The notes under the pieces are model-generated. The model was not told the DNA's origin. It did not search any database and saw nothing but the letters and a program-made list of their open reading frames with translations. This document shows positions 1 through 6,554 of a stretch of 8,233 nt of DNA, piece by piece (position 1 is the stretch's first letter; each line of letters begins with the position of its first letter). Origin of the DNA: Flavobacteriaceae bacterium UBA4439 (GTDB lineage: Bacteria > Bacteroidota > Bacteroidia > Flavobacteriales > Flavobacteriaceae); assembly GCA_002390455.1 (NCBI GenBank), contig DGPN01000020.1, positions 1 to 8,233 on the forward strand, read 5' to 3'. Made by a program: the position numbers and the translations under genes.

Positions 1-70
1 TTCCTTTTTGATTTTTCCCTCTTTCTCTAAGGATGGAAATGCTGTGTGACCAAGCTGTCAATAATTTCCT

Positions 71-78
71 TATTTTTG
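71..78 (+). promoter_or_regulatory. Possible -7 box of the trhO promoter
   Basis: TATTTTTG matches the Bacteroidota -7 consensus TAnnTTTG and ends 26 bases before the trhO start codon, a sensible distance for a short 5' leader. The matching -33 element (TTG or TTTG about 19 bases upstream) is not evident: the nearest candidate is TGTG at 45-48 with an over-long 22-base spacer. T-rich octamers arise often by chance in this composition, so the call rests mainly on position. Confidence 0.35.
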
Positions 79-104
79 TCTGTCAACACTGAAACGTTTA
101 TAGC

Positions 105-1136
105 ATGCAACTGTATAACAAACTAAGTGCTGAGGAACGACGCCTATTGATTGCCGAAGCGGGTACCGAAAGGCTCACCTTGTCGTTTTATCAGTACCAC
201 CAAGTCGAAAACCCACAGCTTTTAAGAGATCATTTGTTCCTGCATTGGAATGATATGGACGTATTGGGTCGTATTTATGTGGCTCATGAAGGCATCAATG
301 CCCAGTTGTCGGTTCCGGCTCCCCGCTTCGATGATTTTAAAAACTTTTTGGACGGAATCCGCTTTTTAAAGGGGGTTCGGCTCAATATTGCTGTGGAACA
401 GGACAATGAATCCTTTTTAAAATTAACCGTTAAAGTTCGGGATAAGATTGTGGCGGATGGCTTGGATGATTCGACTTTCGATGTCACCCAAAAGGGCATT
501 CACCTTGACGCTGAGGCTTTTAACGCTCTCTTGTCAGAGCCAGACACTGTTTGTGTGGACATGCGCAACCATTACGAAAGTGAAATTGGACACTTTAAAG
601 GGGCAGTTACTCCCGATGTGGACACCTTTCGGGACTCCCTGCCCTTGATCGAACAGGATCTATCGGCACACAAAGAGGACAAAAAATTGTTGATGTATTG
701 TACTGGGGGTATCCGATGCGAAAAAGCGAGTGCTTACTTCAAACACAAAGGATTTAAACAGGTGTTTCAATTGGAGGGTGGGATCATCGAATATGCCCGT
801 CAGGTTAACGAAAAAGGATTGGAAAATCAATTTGTTGGCAAGAATTTTGTCTTCGACGAACGCCGAGGCGAGCGCATTAGTGAGCATGTAATCGCTCAAT
901 GTCATCAATGTGGATCGCCTTGTGACAGCCATGTGAACTGCGCCAACGAGGCCTGTCATCTGTTGTTTATCCAATGTGATTCTTGTCGAGAAGAAACACA
1001 AAGTTGTTGTTCATCCGATTGTCAAGAAACCATTAATCTACCCCTTGAAGAACAGAGGAAAAGGCGAAAAGGGAAACACAACAGTAACAAAATCTTTAAA
1101 AAAGGTCGGAGCGAAGTTTTGAAATTTAAACATTAA
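105..1136 (+). CDS. trhO: tRNA uridine(34) hydroxylase TrhO (rhodanese-domain, YceA/UPF0176 family)
   Basis: This 343-residue cytoplasmic protein is a TrhO/YceA homologue. The family uses O2 to hydroxylate U34 of certain tRNAs to 5-hydroxyuridine, widening wobble decoding. Residues about 1-105 form the N-terminal domain, including the family stretch GRIYVAHEGINAQLSVP. Residues about 145-235 are a rhodanese domain whose active-site loop CTGGIRCEKAS carries the presumed catalytic Cys199, with a second cysteine at 205. Residues 266-306 are a cysteine-rich, probably metal-binding segment (C266, C269, C273, C279, C284, C291, C294, C301, C302, C306). The end is Lys/Arg-rich, which would suit RNA contact (inference). 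The ATG at 105 begins the conserved N-terminus and no closer in-frame start is needed. The ricT trio lies 65 bases downstream; no clear hairpin terminator separates them, so partial read-through is possible. Family identity is secure; activity is inferred from homology. Confidence 0.95.
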   Translation: MQLYNKLSAEERRLLIAEAGTERLTLSFYQYHQVENPQLLRDHLFLHWNDMDVLGRIYVAHEGINAQLSVPAPRFDDFKNFLDGIRFLKGVRLNIAVEQDNESFLKLTVKVRDKIVADGLDDSTFDVTQKGIHLDAEAFNALLSEPDTVCVDMRNHYESEIGHFKGAVTPDVDTFRDSLPLIEQDLSAHKEDKKLLMYCTGGIRCEKASAYFKHKGFKQVFQLEGGIIEYARQVNEKGLENQFVGKNFVFDERRGERISEHVIAQCHQCGSPCDSHVNCANEACHLLFIQCDSCREETQSCCSSDCQETINLPLEEQRKRRKGKHNSNKIFKKGRSEVLKFKH

Positions 1137-1201
1137 TTTAGGATTTGATAGCCCCCCATTCCCTCTAATTAATCTTATCTTTAAATCTTATATTATAATC
1201 T

Positions 1202-2368
1202 ATGGGTTGCGCATCTTGTGCCAGTAATGAAAACGGTTCACCGCGCGGGTGCAAAAGTAATGGTACCTGTGGGACGGACAGTTGTAATAAACTAACGGTT
1301 TTTGATTGGTTGGGCAATATGGAAATGCCCTCTGGGAAAGCTGCTTTTTCGGTGGTGGAGGTGCGTTTTAAAAACAGTAGAAAAGCATTCTATAGCTTAC
1401 CCGAAGGGCTGAAAGTGGCAGTGGGCGATCCGGTGATTACCCAAGTGGACAAAGGATATGATTTGGGATTGGTGACATTGACCGGGGAATTGGTTCGTTT
1501 TCAGATGAAAAAGAAAAAAGTAAGCGAAGATAGCGAGGAGGTCACCAAAATATTACGGAAGGCCAACCAGCAGGAGGTAGATAAATGGCATGCTTTGAGA
1601 GACAAAGAAGCACAGATCCAAAAACGGGCTCGAGAATTGGCCATCGCTCTGGGCTTGGAAATGAAACTTTCCGATGTAGAATTCCAAGGAGATGGCAAAA
1701 AGGCCACTTTTTATTACACTGCTGAGGGTCGGGTCGATTTCCGACAGTTGATCAAGGATATGGCGCAAGCCTTTTCCATTCGTATTGATATGCGACAAAT
1801 CGGTCTGCGACAAGAGGCTTCGCGCCTGGGAGGCATAGGCTCTTGTGGACGAGAACTCTGTTGTTCTACCTGGTTGACGGATTACCGATCCGTATCAACC
1901 TCTGCTGCACGTTATCAGCAGTTGTCCCTCAATCCCCTTAAGTTGTCGGGACAGTGTGGCAAACTTAAATGTTGTTTGAATTATGAACTGGACGCCTATC
2001 GCTCTGCGCTCAAAACCTTCCCCAAATCTGAGATTAAACTCCAAACGGAAAAAGGGGTGGGTGTGATGCAAAAAATCGATATTTTTAAGGAGCAACTTTG
2101 GTATGCTTACAAAGGTGAATGGATGAATTGGCATATGCTTTCTCTGGCATCTGTTCAGGAGATTATTGCCAAAAATAAGAATAAAGAAAAGGTGGTGAGT
2201 CTTGAGGAATATTCTACTGAAGCCAAGATAACTGAGGGGGAAAAACCCGATGTTACCTTTGAAAATGTTGTTGGTCAAGACAGTCTGAATCGCTTTGATC
2301 GCAACAAAAGATCTAAAAACAAAAGAAGAAAAAAACGCAAGCCCAACCGGCGTCAAGATAATGCTTAG
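1202..2368 (+). CDS. ricT: PSP1-domain protein, RicT (YaaT) family
   Basis: A 388-residue cytoplasmic protein of the PSP1/RicT family. In Bacillus subtilis RicT works with RicA and RicF as an iron-sulfur complex that affects mRNA processing and development; the role in Bacteroidota is not settled, and neither partner is encoded here. The PSP1 core covers roughly residues 40-275 and holds the two hallmark cysteine clusters GSCGRELCCSTWL (C215, C220, C221) and SGQCGKLKCCLNYE (C252, C257, C258). A short N-terminal extension has five more cysteines (3, 6, 17, 23, 28), another possible metal site. After residue 275 comes a less conserved region and a strongly basic tail (about 364-388) rich in Lys and Arg, which may bind nucleic acid (inference). 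The ATG at 1202 is chosen because it keeps the N-terminal cysteines. No good Shine-Dalgarno precedes it; the upstream sequence is AT-rich, as is common in this phylum. The stop codon overlaps the gldH start by 8 bases, so the two are co-transcribed. Confidence 0.9.
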   Translation: MGCASCASNENGSPRGCKSNGTCGTDSCNKLTVFDWLGNMEMPSGKAAFSVVEVRFKNSRKAFYSLPEGLKVAVGDPVITQVDKGYDLGLVTLTGELVRFQMKKKKVSEDSEEVTKILRKANQQEVDKWHALRDKEAQIQKRARELAIALGLEMKLSDVEFQGDGKKATFYYTAEGRVDFRQLIKDMAQAFSIRIDMRQIGLRQEASRLGGIGSCGRELCCSTWLTDYRSVSTSAARYQQLSLNPLKLSGQCGKLKCCLNYELDAYRSALKTFPKSEIKLQTEKGVGVMQKIDIFKEQLWYAYKGEWMNWHMLSLASVQEIIAKNKNKEKVVSLEEYSTEAKITEGEKPDVTFENVVGQDSLNRFDRNKRSKNKRRKKRKPNRRQDNA

Positions 2369-2852
2369 CAAATACTCTATATTTACGGTATTGATTTTGG
2401 GATTGATTGTTGCATGTAGCGAGCCCCCTTTTTTTATGGACTATCGTAATTTTAAGGGAGAGTGGCCTGCTTCAGAAAAAGTAGTTTTTGCGCTCAACGA
2501 TTCTACCGATCGGCCAGTCAATATGATGATTTACATCCGAAACAATCAACATTATCCCTTTTCGAATCTCTTTTTAATAGCCCAACTCAAAACGGGAGAT
2601 TCCCTTTTGCTTTGCGACACGCTTGAATATGCAATGGCCAAAGTCCAAGGTCAGTGGTTGGGAAAAGGATTTTTGGAAGTTAAGGAAAGCAAACTGTGGT
2701 GGAAGGAGAATTATAAATTGCCAAGAGCGAAAAATCTAAGTGTAGAGCTAGAGCACGCATCGAGGTTCAATGGTCGTGAACAAGGAATGGATTTATTGGA
2801 GGGTGTCTTGGGAGTAGGATTTGGTTTGGAGGAAATTTCAGAAGATGAGTAA
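2361..2852 (+). CDS. gldH: Gliding motility lipoprotein GldH
   Basis: A 163-residue lipoprotein. Residues 1-18 form a type II signal peptide: basic K4, a hydrophobic stretch, then lipobox IVAC, so Cys19 is the lipidated residue. The mature protein begins CSEPPFFMDYRNF and carries the GldH-like pattern of a short beta-rich domain (YIRNNQHYPFSNLFL, then GKGFLEVKESKLWWKENY). In Flavobacterium johnsoniae GldH is required for gliding; it is also found in non-gliding Bacteroidota, so its presence does not prove motility. I start it at the ATG at 2361 because this places the signal peptide at the N-terminus; an in-frame ATG at 2295 would put 22 polar residues in front of it. It overlaps the end of ricT by 8 bases and the start of the PBP gene by 8 bases, implying translational coupling. 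Identity rests on the lipobox, the length and the conserved gene neighbourhood. Confidence 0.85.
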   Translation: MLSKYSIFTVLILGLIVACSEPPFFMDYRNFKGEWPASEKVVFALNDSTDRPVNMMIYIRNNQHYPFSNLFLIAQLKTGDSLLLCDTLEYAMAKVQGQWLGKGFLEVKESKLWWKENYKLPRAKNLSVELEHASRFNGREQGMDLLEGVLGVGFGLEEISEDE

Positions 2853-5175
2853 AGCCAAAAACAAAAAAACAAATAAAAGGAATTACAAAAAGTTCATTTT
2901 GGCTTTTTGGTTGCTTTTTCTTGCGGGAATTTCGCTGGTAGCAGGTATTTTTAGCATTGCTGCCTTGGGTTATTTGGGTCCTATGCCTCCACTGGAGCAA
3001 TTGGAAAATCCCAAAACCAACTTGGCTACCCAAATCCTTTCTTCCGACGGAGAAGTGTTGGGAAAATTTTACTTTAACGACAACCGTACGCCCATCACCT
3101 ACGACGAATTGCCCCAAAACATGGTGGAAGCATTGATCGCTACGGAGGACGAGCGTTACTATGACCACGCAGGAATCGATTGGCGAGGAACACTTAGGGC
3201 GTTATTTTATTTGGGAAAAAAAGGAGGGGCCAGTACCATAACCCAGCAGTTGGCTCGACAGCTTTTTGTCGGTGTGCGTTCCCGAAACAAAAAAGAAGCG
3301 ATATTTCAGAAAATCAAAGAATGGGTGCTTTCTGTTCAACTCGAAAGGCGGTACACCAAAAATGAGATCATTGCGATGTATCTCAACATCTATGATTTTG
3401 GATACAATGCCGATGGGGTTCGGTCGGCCGCAAAAATATATTTTGACAGTACTCCTCAATCGCTGACATTGGAACAATCGGCTACTTTGATTGGAATGCT
3501 CAAAAACTCTTCTTTGTACAATCCGATTCGGCGCCCTGAAAGGGTCAGGGAACGACGCAATGTTGTCTTTCAACAAATGCTCAGAAATGAATTGATTACT
3601 GAAGAAGAAAAGGATTCCCTCTCTGCTCTACCTTTGATAATCGACTTTACACCGGAGTCCCACCGCGAAGGTTTGGCCACCTATTTTCGAGCCTATCTTC
3701 AAGAGTTTATGAAAAAATGGATACGGGAAAATCCCAAGTCTGATGATAGTTCTTATAATCTCTATCGCGACGGTCTAAAAATCTATACTACCATCGATTC
3801 TCGCCTTCAGGCCTTGGGCGAAAATGCGATTTCGGATCATATGAAGAATTTGCAAAATGAATTTTTTCTACAGAACACCAAAGAACGAAACCCGACTGCA
3901 CCCTTTTTGGATTTGCGCGAAGGGGAAATTGATACCCTTTTGACCCGAACGGCATACCGAAGTGAGCGTTGGCGAAAGGGCAAATTAGCAGGAATGGACG
4001 AAGAAGCCCTATTGGAAAGCTTTTTTAAACCCGAAGCTATGCAGGTTTTCAGTTGGAAAGGGGAAATCGATACGATCATGACTCCCATGGATTCCATTCG
4101 CTACTATAAGCACTTCCTTCGAGCTTCGATGATGTCGATGGAGCCACAAACAGGTCATGTCAAGGCTTGGGTAGGGGGATTCAATTACAAACATTTCCAA
4201 TACGACCAAGTCAAGCAAGGCCGACGTCAAATAGGCTCTACTTTCAAACCTTTTTTATATGCCACGGCCATCGATCAGCTCAAGCTCTCTCCCTGTGATA
4301 AGTTACCCGATGCTTTGTATTGCATTGATGCGATGAAACACGGGAACATAGACGCTTGGTGTCCCAAAAACTCGGGAGATCGCTACGGCCAAATGCGAAC
4401 GCTAAAAAATGCTCTGGCGAATTCTGTCAATACCATCAGTGCTAGAATCATGGATAAGGTGGGTCCCCGACCGGTGATCGATCTGGTCAAAAAAACAGGG
4501 GTGACTTCCTATATCCCTAAAGTGCCTTCCATTGCATTGGGAACGCCAGACATCAGCCTTTTTGAGTTGGTTGGAGCTTATGGCACCTTTGCCAATCAGG
4601 GGATTTATATCCAACCCATAGTGATTACCCGAATCGAGGATAAAAATGGAATGGCTTTGTTCGAAGTGGTGCCCAAAACGAAAGATGTGATCAGTGAGGA
4701 AGCTGCTTATGTTACGGTCAACCTTATGGAAGGGGTGACCAAGCACGGATCGGGAGCCAGACTGCGCCACGCAGGACTGGAAAAGACCAATTATGTGTAT
4801 GAAAATGTGGTAACAGGTTATCCTTATGTTTTTCAAAATCCCATTGCTGGAAAAACGGGGACAACACAAAATCAAAGTGACGGATGGTTTATGGGAATGG
4901 TGCCCAACTTGGTAACAGGAGTATGGGTAGGAGGCGAAGACCGCTCGATTCACTTTGAGGAAATTGCTTATGGACAAGGAGCGACTATGGCACTTCCGAT
5001 ATGGGCATTGTATATGAAAGGAGCTTATGAAAATGAAGAATTGGGCATTTCCCAAGAGCCGTTTTTGGCACCTGAAGAGGTAAGTATCCCTCTGGACTGT
5101 GAAGAATATGACAACGATGCCGATCCTACGGTACCGGCTAAACCCAAAGCTAATTTGGATCAGTTGGGCTTTTGA
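2845..5175 (+). CDS. mrcA: Class A penicillin-binding protein (PBP1A-type; glycosyltransferase plus transpeptidase)
   Basis: A 776-residue inner-membrane peptidoglycan synthase that polymerises lipid II and cross-links the stem peptides in the periplasm. A basic cytoplasmic N-terminus is followed by one membrane helix at about 17-42. The GT51 domain holds EDERYYDHAGID (catalytic Glu101), GASTITQQLARQLF (128-141) and RRYTKNEIIAMYLN (168-181). The transpeptidase domain holds the nucleophile motif GSTFK (Ser465, Lys468), SVN (527-529) and KTGT (670-673), so both activities look intact. Residues about 335-430, between the domains, form a linker that I recall as typical of Bacteroidota PBP1A. The C-terminus is acidic (EEYDNDAD) and then Pro/Lys-rich. 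The ATG at 2845 is preceded by GGAGG at 2828-2832, about 12 bases away, and overlaps the gldH stop by 8 bases; a TTG at 2821 would add only eight residues and is less likely. The symbol follows the E. coli PBP1A name and is provisional. Confidence 0.95.
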   Translation: MSKAKNKKTNKRNYKKFILAFWLLFLAGISLVAGIFSIAALGYLGPMPPLEQLENPKTNLATQILSSDGEVLGKFYFNDNRTPITYDELPQNMVEALIATEDERYYDHAGIDWRGTLRALFYLGKKGGASTITQQLARQLFVGVRSRNKKEAIFQKIKEWVLSVQLERRYTKNEIIAMYLNIYDFGYNADGVRSAAKIYFDSTPQSLTLEQSATLIGMLKNSSLYNPIRRPERVRERRNVVFQQMLRNELITEEEKDSLSALPLIIDFTPESHREGLATYFRAYLQEFMKKWIRENPKSDDSSYNLYRDGLKIYTTIDSRLQALGENAISDHMKNLQNEFFLQNTKERNPTAPFLDLREGEIDTLLTRTAYRSERWRKGKLAGMDEEALLESFFKPEAMQVFSWKGEIDTIMTPMDSIRYYKHFLRASMMSMEPQTGHVKAWVGGFNYKHFQYDQVKQGRRQIGSTFKPFLYATAIDQLKLSPCDKLPDALYCIDAMKHGNIDAWCPKNSGDRYGQMRTLKNALANSVNTISARIMDKVGPRPVIDLVKKTGVTSYIPKVPSIALGTPDISLFELVGAYGTFANQGIYIQPIVITRIEDKNGMALFEVVPKTKDVISEEAAYVTVNLMEGVTKHGSGARLRHAGLEKTNYVYENVVTGYPYVFQNPIAGKTGTTQNQSDGWFMGMVPNLVTGVWVGGEDRSIHFEEIAYGQGATMALPIWALYMKGAYENEELGISQEPFLAPEEVSIPLDCEEYDNDADPTVPAKPKANLDQLGF

Positions 5176-5204
5176 CCCCCGTTTGTTTTAGGTCAAGCTT
5201 GGAG

Positions 5205-5243
5205 AGGATCGAATAAATCAATTAGATAAATAGATCCTTTTTT
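5205..5243 (+). terminator. Probable terminator of the ricT-gldH-PBP unit
   Basis: AGGATC (5205-5210) can pair with GATCCT (5233-5238), and the right arm runs straight into six Ts (5238-5243). Extra G-U and A-U pairs may extend the base of the stem. The loop is long (22 bases, AT-rich), so this is a weak stem for a classical intrinsic terminator. It lies 30 bases after the PBP stop codon and directly against the stop codon of the convergent queD gene. A second inverted repeat, TTGACC (5172-5177) with GGTCAA (5191-5196), overlaps the PBP stop codon but has no T-run on either strand. Confidence 0.4.
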
Positions 5244-5244
5244 C

Positions 5245-5697
5245 TTATTGATCTTCAGCATACCATTCTGCAAAAGCAGTTGCTGTTTCACGAAGTTTTA
5301 AGGAATACAGTTTGAGGTGTTTAGGTAGTCTTGCTTGAAGTTTTACTGCAAACTCTAAAATCATCATTTCGCTGGTGGGTTGGTAGCCTACTCTTAGTAT
5401 TTTGTGGCCCCTACTTTCCATTTCATCGGCAATTTCTTTGTGGGGAGAGTTGGTGTTGAGCACTGTGGCGTGGTCAAAGGGATGAACAATTTCTTGATTG
5501 ACAATGGACTTTAGGTCTCCAAAATCGATGACCATTCCGTTTTTGACGTGTTTGGCATCTTCAATGGGATGGCCGATGACGGTTACGTCGAGTTGATAAC
5601 TGTGGCCATGTACGTTTTTACAGAGTCCATCGTAGCCATAGAGTGCATGTCCGGTTTCAAATTTAAACTGTTTGGTGACACGAACTTTCTTATCCAT
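5245..5697 (-). CDS. queD: 6-carboxytetrahydropterin synthase QueD
   Basis: A 150-residue cytoplasmic enzyme of the PTPS/QueD family, acting in the queuosine (preQ0) pathway: it converts 7,8-dihydroneopterin triphosphate to 6-carboxytetrahydropterin. The zinc ligands are visible as His17 in FETGHALYG and His30/His32 in NVHGHSY; the catalytic Cys26 lies between them in DGLCKNVHGH. The Asp75-His76 pair in HPFDHATVLN and the pterin-binding Glu137 in LKLRETATAFAEW complete the active site, and PTSEM (107-111) is the usual PTxE segment. The length is slightly above that of short bacterial QueD proteins. The ATG at 5697 starts two bases after the stop codon of the hydratase gene, so the two are very probably one transcript. 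No other queuosine gene is in the window. The Cys in the CxxxHGH motif favours QueD over a sepiapterin-forming relative, but PTPS subfamilies are hard to separate by eye. Confidence 0.93.
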   Translation of the reverse strand: MDKKVRVTKQFKFETGHALYGYDGLCKNVHGHSYQLDVTVIGHPIEDAKHVKNGMVIDFGDLKSIVNQEIVHPFDHATVLNTNSPHKEIADEMESRGHKILRVGYQPTSEMMILEFAVKLQARLPKHLKLYSLKLRETATAFAEWYAEDQ

Positions 5698-5699
5698 TA

Positions 5700-6443
5700 T
5701 TAGAGTGATTTGATTTTGTTTTGAGTAAAATCTGACAGTGCCAACTGAGCGGTTATTTTGGCATTTTCAGGCAAAAGGCTTTCCCAGTTTTGGGTGTCTT
5801 TCCAATGGAGTTTACGTAACTCCCTACAGGCTTCGGGGGCATAGTTCGCCCATATTTCTGCGTTTTCGTTTACGGTCCGATCTAGGGCTTCTCGATCGGG
5901 GACACATTCTGCATAGAGCCCTTTTTGAAGTCCCCACTGGGCGCTTTTCCAATGGGTACTGTCCAAGGACAATTGGGCAAAAGCGGTGCTTCCTATTTTC
6001 CGACTTACTGCTGGTTCAATCACATAGGGGCCCAACCCTATGGAAAGTTCGGAGAGCTTGAGGGAAGCAGTTTCGGTTGCAAAGGCATAGTCACAAGCAG
6101 AAACGAGTCCAACCCCTCCTCCTACAACTTTGCCGTGGACGCTGGCCAAGACAAATTTTGACATTTTTCTAATGGTGTTGAGTAAATTGGCAAAGCCCAT
6201 AAAAAAGGCAGTGCCTTCTTCTAAGGTTTTTACCCCTTTGAGTTCAGTCAGCGATGCACCAGCACAAAAGGCATTTCCTTCACTTTCCAAAATGATTACC
6301 CCAATATCGGGATCGTCTTCGGCTGTTTCAAAGGTCTTGACCAAATTTTGTAATAGGGAGGAGGGTAGGCTGTTTCCTTTGGGATGGAAAAACTGGATCC
6401 TTCCGATTCTATTGTTTTTTTCTAAGTGAACGCTTCCTTGCAT
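5700..6443 (-). CDS. Enoyl-CoA hydratase/isomerase family protein, LiuC (methylglutaconyl-CoA hydratase)-like
   Basis: A 247-residue cytoplasmic crotonase-fold protein. The oxyanion-hole segments are FCAGASLTEL (59-68) and HGKVVGGGVGLVSACD (103-118); the acid/base loop is LSELSIGLGPYVIEP (130-144). Glu132 matches the second catalytic glutamate of rat enoyl-CoA hydratase (Glu164), while Gly112 stands where the first (Glu144) would be. GGGVGL followed by SEL.IGL.P is the pattern I recall for LiuC/AtuE-type hydratases of leucine and isoprenoid breakdown, so a branched-chain 3-methylglutaconyl-CoA-like substrate is more likely than a straight-chain one (inference). I chose the ATG at 6443 because homologues begin just before the first beta strand (VHLEKNNRIGRIQF); an in-frame ATG at 6521 would add 26 residues (Lys/Asn/Phe-rich, AT-rich DNA) that look untranslated. 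queD follows after two bases. No other leucine-degradation gene is nearby, so the physiological substrate is open. Confidence 0.85.
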   Translation of the reverse strand: MQGSVHLEKNNRIGRIQFFHPKGNSLPSSLLQNLVKTFETAEDDPDIGVIILESEGNAFCAGASLTELKGVKTLEEGTAFFMGFANLLNTIRKMSKFVLASVHGKVVGGGVGLVSACDYAFATETASLKLSELSIGLGPYVIEPAVSRKIGSTAFAQLSLDSTHWKSAQWGLQKGLYAECVPDREALDRTVNENAEIWANYAPEACRELRKLHWKDTQNWESLLPENAKITAQLALSDFTQNKIKSL

Positions 6444-6554
6444 GGATTTCAAAAATAACCAATCTATTTTGTTTTTGAGGGTTCTCTTTATATTGAAATG
6501 ATTTTTGAATGTTAATTTCATAAATGAGGATTAAATTCCGATCTTAATTGACAA

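Noticed and set aside
1137..1201. Terminator or promoter between trhO and ricT
   Set aside because: TATCTTTA at 1176-1183 resembles a -7 box but the nearest TTTG is 28 bases upstream, and there is no hairpin with a T-run, so neither is supported.
2295..2360. Upstream in-frame ATG for gldH adding 22 residues
   Set aside because: It would bury the lipoprotein signal peptide behind a polar segment and lies deep inside ricT; the ATG at 2361 gives a normal lipobox position.
1895..2371. Minus-strand open frame (158 codons) opposite ricT
   Set aside because: It is antisense to the conserved RicT C-terminal half, has no recognisable motif, and its Phe-rich character simply mirrors Lys codons on the other strand.
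2821..2844. TTG start for the class A PBP gene
   Set aside because: An ATG eight codons later has GGAGG in front of it and leaves the usual short basic N-terminus before the membrane helix.
4402..5055. Long minus-strand open frame (217 codons) opposite the PBP gene
   Set aside because: It lies wholly antisense to the transpeptidase domain with its intact SVN and KTG motifs, and its translation has no recognisable domain; it is a shadow of a strongly conserved gene.
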